Origin: Corynebacterium singulare
GTDB lineage: Bacteria; Actinomycetota; Actinomycetes; Mycobacteriales; Mycobacteriaceae
NCBI RefSeq assembly: GCF_000833575.1
Contig: NZ_CP010827.1
Coordinates: 2,520,096-2,584,095, forward strand
DNA length: 64,000 nucleotides
Reading direction: 5' to 3'
The position numbers and the translations under genes are program-made. The notes under the pieces were generated by a model. That model saw only the letters and a program-made list of their open reading frames with translations. It made no database searches and was not told the origin of the DNA. Below, in pieces: positions 9,520-19,016 of this stretch; position 1 is the stretch's first letter, and every line of letters starts with the position of its first letter.

Positions 9520-10716
9520 CTACTTAGATTTTGACTTGTGCTTCACAATCCGGGTGCAGGCTTCCAGGAGCATCCACCCGGACAACTGAACGGACAAGTC
9601 CCGCTCAGCCACGCGGATAATCCCGACCTTCTGCCCCAAGCTCGACGGCCCGAAGCCATAGTTGTGGGGCAGCTTGGCATCAGCGGTCCAGTCGGAGCCG
9701 AAAATGGGCAGCCCATCCACTTCGAGTCGGTGCTCCCACACGGACTCCGCGGAGCACATGACTAGGCGAGCAGCCAGCTTCTTCGTGGCACGGTTGGCGG
9801 GTGAATCACCGGGCAGGCGCACGGCAACATCAGCGAGATAGCGCGCAAGGATGCCCTTGAAAAGCCCGCCATCGCCATCGCCAGTATTCCAATCGATGAC
9901 ACCAGTGTGGGTAGCCATACCCGTGGCCACCGCCTGTACGAGGCTGCGAATGCGGGTGGTGTAGTCCATCATGTCTTTGGCCAGCTCCGCCTCGTGGATG
10001 GTGTCGATGGTCTCCAGGGAGGTCAGCCCAGACTTCTTACGCAAGGCGAGGACGATTTCCAGGCATGCGCCGAGAACCACACCCTGGCAATAAGGGTGGA
10101 TGGCACGAACGATCTCGCGGCCATCCATGCGCATACGGATGCCATCCATGACGAAGCCGTCATCATCAATGAGATGGTCATAGATCCAGTCCACGATATG
10201 GCGGGCTTCCTCCAAGCGGCCCATGCGGGCCAACATGATGGCGCCGGGGCCATTGGAGGGCACGTTGAGGAAGGTTTCGCCCTCACGCCACGGCAGCACG
10301 CCCTCCTGGGCGTCAAGGCCCGCGTGGATATTGCCCTGCAGAGTGCCGAGCTTTTTGTGCGGGCGCAGCTTCTTCAGCTCGCCGGCGCGGGCCATAGCCA
10401 GGGCCATCCAGGCCTTGTCATCGTAGTAGCGGTTCTTCGTCAACGCGCGCAGGTTTCGCACGTGGATGCCACGGATGGTGTTCGCGATGAGTGTGCGGCG
10501 CATCTTGGTGTTCTTGCGCAGTGCGGCGTCGACTTGGCAGTCCAGGTAGTGAGCCTGCCACCAGTAGTGCCAATGGACGAAGAGCGATTCCTTGGTGGTG
10601 GGCGGCCAGCTCACCACGGCAAGGTTGGTACGCGGCAGGCCCCACACGGCGTGCGCGTGGCGCTCATTGATGGCTGTCTCCGCGAGGTCAGCGCGGTGGG
10701 CCCATTTTTCTAACAC
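9520..10716 (-). CDS. glycoside hydrolase family 76 protein (alpha-1,6-mannanase-like)
   Basis: A 398-residue alpha/alpha-barrel type enzyme. The key segment NRYYDDKAWMALAMARAG contains the adjacent Asp pair that is catalytic in GH76 endo-alpha-1,6-mannanases. NIHAGLDAQEGVLPWREGETF and NVPSNGPGAIMLARMGRLEEA are also typical. No signal peptide or membrane anchor is visible, so it appears cytoplasmic, which is odd for an enzyme acting on envelope mannan; a role in processing intracellular mannan-type glycans is inference. The start is GTG 10716, with an AGGATGATGAG region upstream. It follows trmH in the same direction, 63 bp away. Confidence 0.8.
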   Translation of the reverse strand: MLEKWAHRADLAETAINERHAHAVWGLPRTNLAVVSWPPTTKESLFVHWHYWWQAHYLDCQVDAALRKNTKMRRTLIANTIRGIHVRNLRALTKNRYYDDKAWMALAMARAGELKKLRPHKKLGTLQGNIHAGLDAQEGVLPWREGETFLNVPSNGPGAIMLARMGRLEEARHIVDWIYDHLIDDDGFVMDGIRMRMDGREIVRAIHPYCQGVVLGACLEIVLALRKKSGLTSLETIDTIHEAELAKDMMDYTTRIRSLVQAVATGMATHTGVIDWNTGDGDGGLFKGILARYLADVAVRLPGDSPANRATKKLAARLVMCSAESVWEHRLEVDGLPIFGSDWTADAKLPHNYGFGPSSLGQKVGIIRVAERDLSVQLSGWMLLEACTRIVKHKSKSK

Positions 10717-10779
10717 GTTTGTCTCATCATCCTGGCGTGTGAATTCGTTACCTCACATGTAAACATAGTGGGCGGGGTC

Positions 10780-11499
10780 TCACCATGCTTTTGACAAGTC
10801 TGCATGCTGGCGGATCCAGGCATGCATGGCAATCCCCGCGGCCACACCCGCGTTGATGGAGCGTGTAGATCCAAATTGGGCGATTGAACAGGTCATGAGT
10901 GCGGCGTCTTGGGCCTCAGGGCTGACGCCGGGGCCTTCCTGCCCGAAGAGGAGAAGGCAGCGCTCCGGAAGCTCTGCGGTTTCCAGGGGCACACACCCGG
11001 GGGTGTTATCGATGGCCACGACCGTGAGTTCCTGCTCGGCTGCCCACGCCATGAGCTTGCCGACGTCCCCGTGGTGCATCAAATGCTGGTACCTATCGGT
11101 CACCATGGCACCACGGCGATTCCAACGGCGGCGGCCAACGATATGCACTGTATCGACAGCGAAGGCATTCGCCGTGCGAACCACCGTGCCGATATTGGCA
11201 TCGTTTTCAAAGTTCTCGATAGCGATGTGCAGCGCATGACGGCGGGTGTCGATATCCTCACGGATGGCCTCGCGCGTCCAGTAACGGTAGGCGTCAACGA
11301 CGTTGCGGCGGTCACCTTCAGCAAGCAGCTCTGGGTCATACTTCTCTGCTTCGGGGCCTTCAGGCAGCGGACCCTCCCAGGGGCCTACGCCATGGCGGCC
11401 TTCGTTCCACTCGGTGGGGCCTTTAGCGTCCGTGACATCGGCCGGGTCTGCCTGGTGTGCAGCCTCGCTGGGATTCGCGGCGTCGCCGGGATTAGGCAA
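10780..11499 (-). CDS. SpoU/TrmH-family RNA 2'-O-ribose methyltransferase
   Basis: Transfers methyl from S-adenosylmethionine to a ribose 2'-OH of tRNA or rRNA; the target nucleotide cannot be read from sequence. All three SPOUT trefoil-knot motifs are present in the C-terminal part: NDANIGTVVRTANAF, LLLFGQEGPGVSPE and FGSTRSINAGVAAGIAMHAW. The N-terminal 45 residues are an Ala/Pro-rich leader. The longer frame upstream is pyrE sequence in another frame. I start at TTG 11499, eight bases inside pyrE and preceded by GAGGAC, which implies translational coupling to pyrE. Length 239 residues. Confidence 0.88.
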   Translation of the reverse strand: MPNPGDAANPSEAAHQADPADVTDAKGPTEWNEGRHGVGPWEGPLPEGPEAEKYDPELLAEGDRRNVVDAYRYWTREAIREDIDTRRHALHIAIENFENDANIGTVVRTANAFAVDTVHIVGRRRWNRRGAMVTDRYQHLMHHGDVGKLMAWAAEQELTVVAIDNTPGCVPLETAELPERCLLLFGQEGPGVSPEAQDAALMTCSIAQFGSTRSINAGVAAGIAMHAWIRQHADLSKAW

Positions 11500-12037
11500 G
11501 GTCGAGGTCCTCAAGGCCCAGCAGGTAACGGTACTCCAGTCCCTCGGCGGCAATCGCGGCACCGGCGTCGGTGTTGCGATCCACCACGGTGGCCACGCCG
11601 ACGACCTCGGCACCGGCCTTGCGCAGAGCCTTGACGGCGGTCAGTGGAGAGTTACCAGTGGTGGTGGTGTCCTCAACGACGAGAACCTTCTGGCCCTCCA
11701 CGTTGAAACCCTCAATCTGGCGTTGCATGCCGTGCTTCTTGGCTTCCTTGCGCACGACGAAAGCATCGATGTCGCGGCCATCTGCATGCATGATGGACAG
11801 CGCAACCGGGTCCGCGCCCATGGTCAGGCCGCCGGCAGCGGCAAAGTCCCAATCGGCGGTGAGCTCGCGCAGCAGGGAGCCGATGAGACGCGAAGCCTCA
11901 TGCTGCAGAGTGGCGCGGCGCAGGTCAACGTAGTAGTCGGCCTCCTTGCCAGAGGACAGCGTGACCTTGCCGTGAACAACGGCCAGCTCCTTTACCAGTT
12001 CTGCTAGGCGTTGCTTCTTCTGCTGATCCAGGCTCAT
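11492..12037 (-). CDS. pyrE: orotate phosphoribosyltransferase PyrE
   Basis: Makes orotidine 5'-phosphate from orotate and PRPP in de novo pyrimidine synthesis. The 181-residue product has the PRPP loop VLVVEDTTTTGNSPL and the N-terminal VTLSSGKEADYYVDLR segment found in orotate enzymes. ATG 12037 is preceded by AAGGAG at 6 bases. It overlaps the methyltransferase gene by 8 bp and is transcribed with it. Confidence 0.95.
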   Translation of the reverse strand: MSLDQQKKQRLAELVKELAVVHGKVTLSSGKEADYYVDLRRATLQHEASRLIGSLLRELTADWDFAAAGGLTMGADPVALSIMHADGRDIDAFVVRKEAKKHGMQRQIEGFNVEGQKVLVVEDTTTTGNSPLTAVKALRKAGAEVVGVATVVDRNTDAGAAIAAEGLEYRYLLGLEDLDLA

Positions 12038-12139
12038 CGCGCGCTCCTTTGTGTGTGGCTTGTTCCTAGCCTTTTGTGGCCTTTAAAAATCCGCCCTGTA
12101 GTCTACCCTCTCCCGCACGCGAGGCCCCCACCAGCCGAG

Positions 12140-12184
12140 GTAGGCAAACAAAGCTGGCCGCCAGCAGCCGGGGCCGGCGGCCAG
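12140..12184 (-). terminator. GC-rich hairpin terminator
   Basis: Arms CTGGCCGCC (12154-12162) and GGCGGCCAG (12176-12184); on the minus strand the stem is followed by CTTTGTTTG. It lies just after the stop of the gene at 12212. Confidence 0.7.
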
Positions 12185-12211
12185 AGCCGGCAGCCGCTGC
12201 TGGCGATGCGT

Positions 12212-13399
12212 CTAGTCGAAAATAGAGGAGCCGCCGTCAAGGCGGCGCGGCAGTCGCGCTTGATTGTGTTCGTGGGTGGGGTGTTCGTGGCCATCGGCAA
12301 TAGCATCGACCTCGTCTGCGCCCAAGCTGGTGTGGTCGATGATGCCGCGAGCTTCACTTGCCGTGCGGCTTGGCATCACCACAGGCTCGGTGGGGCGCTG
12401 GATATTAGGGGCACCAAGGGAAGCATCACGGTCTGGGACCGCCGTGGGGCCGGTGGGCTCAGGTTGCGGGGGTTCGGGGATGTCGCGGCTTGGGTCGAGC
12501 TCCTCCACACGCAGGACCTGGGTCGCCTCAGAACGCGGTGGGAGTACCCGGGCGGAATCCGCGAGGAGGGCGAGCGGTTCAAGAAGCTCCTCCCACTCAG
12601 AGCTGCGCGCCTGCTTGGTGGTTTGGGCGAGGACCCACTCCCCTTCCATCCACACGGCCGTCACTGCGGCAGGCAGGGTCTGCAGGGCGTGAGTAACTCG
12701 GTCATCAATAAGCCGTTGGCCCACGCCGGCCTCGGATGCATAGATATCGAAGCCTTCCTCGGTGCACACATGCACCAAATCCTCGGAGGGGTTGTCCACA
12801 GTTTCCCCAACCCGGCGCATATCCACCACGATGTCGGAAGCCGCGCCGGTGCGCATGGCCATGACCGGAATAGCTCCCATGTCAAAGAGCAGTGTTTCAT
12901 GGCCGCGGACGGTCCCGGCGACGATGTCCTTGGGCTCCTGGCCACGAGCGGCGGCGCCGCGCGTCCATTCATCAGCCAGGTAGGAGTCATGCTTGGCATA
13001 GTCCCAGCCGCGCTGCTGACCAAAGGCCTTGCGCTCACGGCGAGCGCTGCCAGGCACCAAGTGCTTGGCCCGCTCCGCACGCTCAGCAAAGCGGGGCGCC
13101 GGGAGTGGCTCTTCGGTGGCGTCGTCGGTGGCGTCGTCAGTGGCCTCTTCAGCCGGATCTGAGTCCGGGGTGACGGGGGCTGGCTCGGGTGTTGGCTCGG
13201 GAGCTGCTTCCGGTTCGGGGGTTGGTTCGTACTCGGGCTCTGGCAGAGGTTCCGGCTGGGGCTCTAGCTCGGGCTCGATGGTGGAGTCAGCGGCGTCGAC
13301 CGTGGGGTGTGTGGTGCGCTGGCGCTGGTCCCACCAGAGCAGCGCTACGCCCGCCGCAAGTGCGGCGATGGCGAGGATTAAGAGTACGAAAGGCATCAC
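12212..13399 (-). CDS. membrane-anchored conserved hypothetical protein with a Pro/Glu-rich linker
   Basis: A 395-residue protein with one N-terminal transmembrane helix (about residues 4-23, PFVLLILAIAALAAGVALLW). A long extended linker of PEP/EPTP repeats (about 40-85) and an Asp/Thr stretch precede a soluble domain (about 95-300) of unknown family. The C-terminal tail is again Pro-rich. The positive residues after the helix suggest the large domain stays in the cytoplasm (inference). Two start codons are adjacent, GTG 13399 and ATG 13396; no strong ribosome site separates them. It lies between the sulfurtransferase gene and pyrE, with its own terminator. Confidence 0.7.
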   Translation of the reverse strand: MMPFVLLILAIAALAAGVALLWWDQRQRTTHPTVDAADSTIEPELEPQPEPLPEPEYEPTPEPEAAPEPTPEPAPVTPDSDPAEEATDDATDDATEEPLPAPRFAERAERAKHLVPGSARRERKAFGQQRGWDYAKHDSYLADEWTRGAAARGQEPKDIVAGTVRGHETLLFDMGAIPVMAMRTGAASDIVVDMRRVGETVDNPSEDLVHVCTEEGFDIYASEAGVGQRLIDDRVTHALQTLPAAVTAVWMEGEWVLAQTTKQARSSEWEELLEPLALLADSARVLPPRSEATQVLRVEELDPSRDIPEPPQPEPTGPTAVPDRDASLGAPNIQRPTEPVVMPSRTASEARGIIDHTSLGADEVDAIADGHEHPTHEHNQARLPRRLDGGSSIFD

Positions 13400-13534
13400 T
13401 GACCGACTCTAATAGCCCGGCGCGCCCGATCCGTGCTGGCACGCTGGTCACGTACTGGTTTGGCAGCACAGAATCGCTAAGGCGAGCGGGCCGAGCGGGG
13501 CACTGTGGTGGGCGCGGGGCTGAGGGTGGTGCGA

Positions 13535-14386
13535 TTAAACGTGGTCGCGGTCGCCGCGCTCGACGGGGTTCTTCGGGTTCGCGGACCACTGGGACCAGCC
13601 GCCCACGAAGTGGCGCAGACCGGTAAAGCCCACGTACTCGAGGAGGGCAATGGCCAGGGAGGAGTGGTTACCGGAGCCGGAATAGATGATGGCTCCGTCG
13701 GTGTTCTCCTTGGTCACGCCGTGCTGCCCCAAGATATCGAGGATCTCCTCCGGCGAGCGCCACACGGTCACACCATCCGTGTGGAAGAGGCGCTCCGGCA
13801 GGTTCACTGCGCCCGGGATATGGCCGGCCTTAAGGTCGAGGTTCTCGCGGCGGCCGGCGAAGCGGTTGCGCGTGCGGGCGTCGAGAAGCAGGCCCGTATG
13901 TTCCTTAACCTCATCGAGGGTGACCGTGGGCATGGAGCCTGGCTGAACCGTGATGGTGGAGGTCATGCCGAGGTTGCCCGGGCCGGTCATCGTGGGCAGC
14001 CCCTGGGCACGCCAGTTGGACAGGCCGCCGTCAAGGATGCAGACGTTCTGCACGCCCGCCCACCGCAGCGTCCACCAAGCGCGGCCAGCGAAGAGGCCAC
14101 GGCCCTCGTCGTAGACCACGACTTCGTAATCCTCACGCAGACCCCAGTGGTTAATCCACTCCTGCATCTTTTCCGGCTTCGGGAGGGGGTTGCGCCCCGC
14201 CGTGGAGCCAGGCAGGCCCACGAAGGCGGAAGCGGCGTCCGCGTACTGGGCGGTGGGCACGTGGAGGGAGGAGAACTGGTTGAAGGCCTCGCCTTCACCA
14301 GGAGCCCAGAGGGAAGAAAGGATAGTTGTCTTGTCGCCGCGGTAAATCTTGTCACGAAGCTCGTGTGGGGAGACCAAAATGCTCAT
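13535..14386 (-). CDS. two-domain rhodanese-like protein lacking the catalytic cysteine
   Basis: The 283 residues form two rhodanese domains, as in thiosulfate/3-mercaptopyruvate sulfurtransferases. The first (about 1-135) has VVVYDEGRGLFAGRAWW and LDGGLSNWRAQG. The second (about 150-280) has LLLDARTRNRFAGR, GHIPGAVNLP and HFVGGWSQWS. The second-domain active loop, where the family carries the persulfide Cys, reads IIYSGSGNHSS; the base sequence at 13668-13700 gives TCC (Ser). The only Cys in the protein lies in the first domain (NVCILDGG). A classical sulfurtransferase reaction is therefore doubtful; a binding or regulatory role is inference. ATG 14386. Confidence 0.88.
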   Translation of the reverse strand: MSILVSPHELRDKIYRGDKTTILSSLWAPGEGEAFNQFSSLHVPTAQYADAASAFVGLPGSTAGRNPLPKPEKMQEWINHWGLREDYEVVVYDEGRGLFAGRAWWTLRWAGVQNVCILDGGLSNWRAQGLPTMTGPGNLGMTSTITVQPGSMPTVTLDEVKEHTGLLLDARTRNRFAGRRENLDLKAGHIPGAVNLPERLFHTDGVTVWRSPEEILDILGQHGVTKENTDGAIIYSGSGNHSSLAIALLEYVGFTGLRHFVGGWSQWSANPKNPVERGDRDHV

Positions 14387-14432
14387 GCCCCTGATGATAA
14401 GGGCATGAGCTCAATGGCGCGCGGCGGCGGGT

Positions 14433-16991
14433 TTAGCGGCGCGCAGCCAGGTCGAGGCGTTCGCCGCCATCGGCCACGTCAACGTGCACGGTGTCACCAT
14501 CCACGATGTCCCCGGCCAGCAACTTCTTCGCCAACTGATCACCGATGGCCTGCTGGATGAGGCGGCGCAGCGGGCGGGCACCGTAAGCGGGGTCATAGCC
14601 GCGCTCAGCCAACCACAGCTTGGCGGCATCAGACACCTCAAGCGTCAGGCGGCGACCAGACAAGCGGTCCGTGAGGCCCTTGAGCTGGATGTCCACGATG
14701 CCAGAGAGCAGGTCCGCGGTAAGCGGCTCAAACATGACAACATCATCGAGGCGGTTGATGAACTCCGGCTTGAAGTTGCGCTTGACCGCCTCCATGACCT
14801 CCTCCTTGGTGCCGCCGGCACCCAGGTTCGAGGTGAGGATGATGACGGTATTGCGGAAGTCCACGGTTCGACCTTGGCCGTCAGTCAGGCGGCCCTCATC
14901 AAGGACTTGCAGGAGGACGTCGAAGACATCGGGGTGGGCCTTCTCCACTTCGTCGAAAAGCACCAGCGTGTACGGGCGGCGACGCACCGCCTCCGTGAGC
15001 TGACCGCCGGCGTCGTAGCCTACGTATCCCGGAGGGGCACCGACGAGGCGCGCGACGGAGTGCTTCTCACCGAACTCGGACATGTCGATGCGGACCATCG
15101 CGGACTCATCGTCGAAGAGGAAGTCCGCCAGGGCCTTCGCCAGCTCCGTCTTACCCACACCCGTCGGGCCGAGGAAGAGGAAGGAACCAGTCGGGCGGTT
15201 TGGATCCGCCACACCAGCACGGGCGCGGCGCACAGCATCCGAGACCGCAGTTACTGCCTCCTTCTGGCCCACGACGCGGTTGCCCAGGACGGATTCCATG
15301 TTGAGCAGCTTCTCAGTCTCTCCCTGCAGCATCTTGCCGGCGGGGATACCGGTCCATGCGGAGACAACCTCTGCGATGGTGTCCGGGGTGACCTCCTCAC
15401 TCAGCATGGTGTTGCGCTGCGCGGAGGCCTTTTCCTCGGCGGCGGCCAGCTCCTTCTCCAGTGGGGGCATCTTGCCGTAGTTAATCTCAGAGGCGAGGGC
15501 TAGGTCGCCATCACGCTCCGCAATTTCTGCCTGGCGGCGCAGGTCATCGAGCTCTTCCTTGAGATCCTGGACATCATCGATGGCCTTCTTCTCATTGGCC
15601 CAGCGGGCCTTGAGCTCACCGAGCTTCTCGCGCTCATCTGCTAGTTCCTGCTGGAGACTGGTCAGACGGTCCTTCGAGGCAGCGTCGGACTCCTTCTTCA
15701 GCGCAAGTTCTTCAATTTCGAGGCGGCGGACAATGCGCTCAAGCTCATCGATTTCTTGCGGGGAGGAATCAATTTCCATCCGCAGGCGGGAACCGGCCTC
15801 ATCAACCAAGTCAATGGCCTTGTCCGGCAGGAAGCGGTTGGTGATGTAGCGGTGCGACAATTCCGCAGCAGAGACCAGGGCGGAGTCCTGGATGCGCACG
15901 CCGTGGTGCACCTCGTAGCGCTCCTTGAGGCCACGGAGGATACCGATGGTGTCCTCAACGGAAGGCTCGGCGGCATAGACCTGCTGGAAGCGGCGCTCCA
16001 GAGCGGCGTCCTTTTCGATGTACTTGCGGTATTCATCCAGCGTAGTGGCACCGACGAGGCGGAGCTCACCACGGGCCAGCATAGGCTTAATCATGTTGCC
16101 GGCGTCCATCGAGCCATCGCCGGAGGCACCGGCACCAACGATGGTGTGCAGCTCATCGATGAAGGTGATGATCTGGCCCTCAGAAGCCTTAATCTCATCG
16201 AGAACGGCTTTAAGGCGCTCCTCGAACTCACCGCGGTACTTCGCGCCAGCAACCATGGAGCCCAGGTCTAGGCTCAGCAGGGTCTTGCCCTTGAGTGACT
16301 CCGGAACGTCACCGGCCACGATGCGGCGGGCGAGGCCCTCCACAATGGCGGTCTTACCCACACCCGGCTCACCGATGAGGACCGGGTTATTCTTCGTGCG
16401 GCGGCTGAGCACCTGCACCACGCGGCGGATTTCCTGATCACGGCCAATAACCGGGTCAATCTTGCCCTCACGGGCGCGGGCGGTCAGGTCGGTCGCGTAC
16501 TTCTCAAGGGCTTGGAACTGATCCTCGGGGTTTTCCGAGGTCACCTTCGCAGCACCACGCACGGAGGGGAAAGCACCTTTCAGCGCATCATAGGTAGCGC
16601 CGCGAGAGGTCAGAAGCTCCGCAGCATCCGACTGCGAACCCGCAATGGCGGCTAGGAGAACCTCGGTGGAGACGTACTCATCACCGAGCTCCCCGGCCAG
16701 CTCCTGGGCGCGGGTTAAGACGTTGAGTGCGTCGCGGTTAAAGTTTGGGTTCGCCATGTTGGCGCCCTCTGCCTTGGGCAGGGCATCAACGAGCTGGCGG
16801 GCCTCCTTCAGGACGGTCTCCGGATCCACGCCGGTGGCCTTGAGCACCGGGGCGGCAATGCCATCCTTCTGCTCGAGGATTGCTGCTAAAAGGTGTGCCG
16901 GACGGATATCCGGGTTGCCGTTGGTGGAGGCTACCTGCAGCGCCTGCTGCAGCGCCTCCTGCGTCTTAGTGGTGGGGTTGAACGAACTCAT
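14433..16991 (-). CDS. clpB: ATP-dependent disaggregase ClpB
   Basis: Hexameric AAA+ chaperone that extracts proteins from aggregates and passes them to DnaK-DnaJ-GrpE. The 852 residues comprise an N-domain (about 1-145), a first ATPase (Walker [14 protein letters not shown], Walker [11 protein letters not shown]), the coiled-coil middle domain (about 405-525) typical of ClpB rather than ClpC, and a second ATPase ([25 protein letters not shown]). ATG 16991 follows AAGGAG at 10 bases; the upstream extension of the frame is not family sequence. A perfect HAIR operator and a SigH-type promoter lie about 120-150 bp upstream, so it should be heat-induced and HspR-repressed. Confidence 0.97.
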   Translation of the reverse strand: MSSFNPTTKTQEALQQALQVASTNGNPDIRPAHLLAAILEQKDGIAAPVLKATGVDPETVLKEARQLVDALPKAEGANMANPNFNRDALNVLTRAQELAGELGDEYVSTEVLLAAIAGSQSDAAELLTSRGATYDALKGAFPSVRGAAKVTSENPEDQFQALEKYATDLTARAREGKIDPVIGRDQEIRRVVQVLSRRTKNNPVLIGEPGVGKTAIVEGLARRIVAGDVPESLKGKTLLSLDLGSMVAGAKYRGEFEERLKAVLDEIKASEGQIITFIDELHTIVGAGASGDGSMDAGNMIKPMLARGELRLVGATTLDEYRKYIEKDAALERRFQQVYAAEPSVEDTIGILRGLKERYEVHHGVRIQDSALVSAAELSHRYITNRFLPDKAIDLVDEAGSRLRMEIDSSPQEIDELERIVRRLEIEELALKKESDAASKDRLTSLQQELADEREKLGELKARWANEKKAIDDVQDLKEELDDLRRQAEIAERDGDLALASEINYGKMPPLEKELAAAEEKASAQRNTMLSEEVTPDTIAEVVSAWTGIPAGKMLQGETEKLLNMESVLGNRVVGQKEAVTAVSDAVRRARAGVADPNRPTGSFLFLGPTGVGKTELAKALADFLFDDESAMVRIDMSEFGEKHSVARLVGAPPGYVGYDAGGQLTEAVRRRPYTLVLFDEVEKAHPDVFDVLLQVLDEGRLTDGQGRTVDFRNTVIILTSNLGAGGTKEEVMEAVKRNFKPEFINRLDDVVMFEPLTADLLSGIVDIQLKGLTDRLSGRRLTLEVSDAAKLWLAERGYDPAYGARPLRRLIQQAIGDQLAKKLLAGDIVDGDTVHVDVADGGERLDLAARR

Positions 16992-17111
16992 GATTAGTTT
17001 TCTCCTTGTGTTTCTCAGTCCTTCCCCTCCCCTTCCCACAACTCTTACGATGGTGGCCCGTGCAGTGTCGACCCGTGCGGTATGGGGAGGAAAAGGAAGC
17101 TTCACCGACTA

Positions 17112-17139
17112 TAACGCCAAAGAACTTGAGTCTGTTCCA
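17112..17139 (-). promoter_or_regulatory. SigH-type promoter of clpB
   Basis: On the minus strand GGAAC (-35) and CGTTAT (-10) are separated by about 18 bases, matching the SigH heat/oxidative-stress consensus. The -35 lies inside the HAIR operator. Confidence 0.75.
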
Positions 17140-17145
17140 CTCAAG
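17125..17145. promoter_or_regulatory. HAIR element (HspR operator) of clpB
   Basis: CTTGAGT-N7-ACTCAAG with both halves perfect. HspR is encoded at 26033-26449 in this window. Binding here would block the overlapping SigH -35. Confidence 0.95.
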
Positions 17146-17234
17146 TAGATCTTTTTTGGAAAACTTTTCAGCCCCTGGTTGATACTGGTGCGCTCAACTT
17201 TCTTGGATGCCGCCGGTGGAGACAGGATGAACAT

Positions 17235-17263
17235 AAAAAATCCGCGTGCCACAGGCACGCGGA
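17235..17263 (-). terminator. hairpin terminator of the tandem-TetR gene
   Basis: On the minus strand TCCGCGTGCC pairs with GGCACGCGGA around TGT and is followed by TTTTTTAT. It separates the regulator gene from clpB. Confidence 0.93.
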
Positions 17264-17282
17264 CATCAGAGCTACGGTGCGT

Positions 17283-18659
17283 TTAGCTGCGCAGGCTGTA
17301 CGCAAAGGAAGCGAAGACGATACCCACCACGGCGTAGTAGATGGACCACTTCTCTTCGATATCGATAGTGCGGAACTCGCCCACAGAAGCTAGGTGGCAC
17401 ATGCCATCAGCACCAGCCCACAGGGTGAAATTCTTGATATAGACCAAGCGATCTTCCGGCTCGTGGCCGGCCTCCCGCAGGGCTTCACGCGTGAAGCGCA
17501 TGAGCAGAGCAAAGGACTCGCCCATCTGGGTTTGCTCCTCACCATCCTCACTGAGCGGGACAACGGAGCCAGACGCCGCTGCAATGCATGCGCTGTAGCG
17601 TTCCGGTTCCGAAATCGCGTACGCAAAGTACGCCACCGCAATGCACAGAAGCTTCTCGCGCGCAGGAGCATCCTCCGGGAGCTGGTCAAGGAGATACAGA
17701 ATTCGACTCTCAAGCTCACGGTCCGTTTCCTGCTCGACGCGCTCACGCAGAACAAAGTCATTATCTGCAAGGGAGGCCACGAAAACATCGGACACGTTAA
17801 AGTACTCAGCAACGTTCTCAATGGTCACAGCGTGCATGCCGTTCTTGCCGGCTAGCTGAATAGCGCGTTCCATGATGGCAACGCGAGCCTCGTCAGCAGG
17901 TAGCGCAGTGAGGTCCTCAATGGCAGAAATATCCGGAATATTATCGCGGCCCGAATCATACTGACGCAGGCGCTCACGGTACTCCTCCATAGGTGCCCTC
18001 ATATCCGGCGTCTCGCAGGTATCCGCGGCTTGAAAAAGGGTGCCGATAAGCGCCTTGCCCACTTCACGCAGGTTGAAACGACGGACTACCGAATGCTGAT
18101 GGCGCAGGACTCCCAGCACACTGAGGTGGGCCATGCCATGGACAGTGGCCCAGCTGGCTACGCTCAACTTTGCCAACGTCGGCGGACACACATCCGGTCC
18201 CACCTCTAGCCCCGCATGCTCGGCGATAGCCACCATGTTCTCGTAGACAAGATCGAGCGCCATATTGTTGGATGGCTTTCCCTCACAGATGGTCCGCCAT
18301 TCATCCTCCAAAACGCAGGCTTTTTGCTCGAAGAGGTAGCGGAATAGTTCCGGCTCACGCTCGGCATATTCGTAGTACGCCTCAGTGAACGTGGTGAGCT
18401 TGGTGAAAAGATCGGCGTAGCCAGGATTAGTTTCAAGGGTTTCTTTGAGAAACGACACCTTGCGCTGGGACAAGTACTCGCAGATAGCGGAAACAATCTC
18501 GGCACGATCGGAAAATACAGCAGTGACATCAGAGGGCTGTAGACCGGCATATTTGGCCACCGACTCCACTGTGACAGCGTCATCACCATGAGCAGCAGCA
18601 ACATGGACCGCCGCCTCGAGGATGGCCTCACGAGGCGAATCCGCAAATAGATACTTCAT
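17283..18659 (-). CDS. tandem double-TetR-like transcriptional regulator
   Basis: At 458 residues this is twice the usual TetR length. Residues 10-60 (PREAILEAAVHVAAAHGDDAVTVESVAKYAGL...) fit a TetR helix-turn-helix, followed by a helical ligand domain to about 225. A second unit begins near residue 260 (ARVAIMERAIQLAGKNGMHAVTIENVAEYFNVS) and has its own helical domain. The second recognition helix is less canonical. A single chain may act as a pseudo-dimer or bind two half-sites (inference). Ligand and targets are unknown. The start is ATG 18659. The gene shares no promoter with its neighbours. Confidence 0.8.
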   Translation of the reverse strand: MKYLFADSPREAILEAAVHVAAAHGDDAVTVESVAKYAGLQPSDVTAVFSDRAEIVSAICEYLSQRKVSFLKETLETNPGYADLFTKLTTFTEAYYEYAEREPELFRYLFEQKACVLEDEWRTICEGKPSNNMALDLVYENMVAIAEHAGLEVGPDVCPPTLAKLSVASWATVHGMAHLSVLGVLRHQHSVVRRFNLREVGKALIGTLFQAADTCETPDMRAPMEEYRERLRQYDSGRDNIPDISAIEDLTALPADEARVAIMERAIQLAGKNGMHAVTIENVAEYFNVSDVFVASLADNDFVLRERVEQETDRELESRILYLLDQLPEDAPAREKLLCIAVAYFAYAISEPERYSACIAAASGSVVPLSEDGEEQTQMGESFALLMRFTREALREAGHEPEDRLVYIKNFTLWAGADGMCHLASVGEFRTIDIEEKWSIYYAVVGIVFASFAYSLRS

Positions 18660-18980
18660 GCATTTTCCTAAGCTTGAGCCCGATGGGTAAGAGGAGGGAT
18701 AGGGCTAGGTTAACAGCTTCTCAGATTTTAGCCCGAATAATATATAAACAGCAATGTGCAGGCGACAGTTAGTTTCAACATCACACTGCCGCGGGGCAGT
18801 GACGCCACCACAACATCCTACCCCAAGTCTTCACACCATAAACATCCCCGGAAAAATATAATAACTTCAGCTTTTTCCTCGTCAGAGTTTCGCAGATTCG
18901 CCTTTCTACGATCGCATGCACTTAGTTGGCAATACCGCTTCGAAGTCCGCAATCCACCTTGAAAATGTTTAGACAACAAA
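18660..18980. other. promoter region upstream of the tandem-TetR gene
   Basis: No gene seen. On the minus strand TATATT (18739-18744) or the overlapping TATTAT could serve as -10, about 80 bp upstream of the regulator start. The rest holds no recognisable site. Confidence 0.4.
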
Positions 18981-19002
18981 AGCCCCGGCCGCAGCCGGGG
19001 CT
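18973..19002 (-). terminator. hairpin terminator of the GltS-type symporter gene
   Basis: AGCCCCGGC and GCCGGGGCT form a 9-bp stem with a four-base loop (18981-19002); on the minus strand it is followed by TTTGTTGT. Confidence 0.93.
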
Positions 19003-19016
19003 AGAATAGCGCGAGA

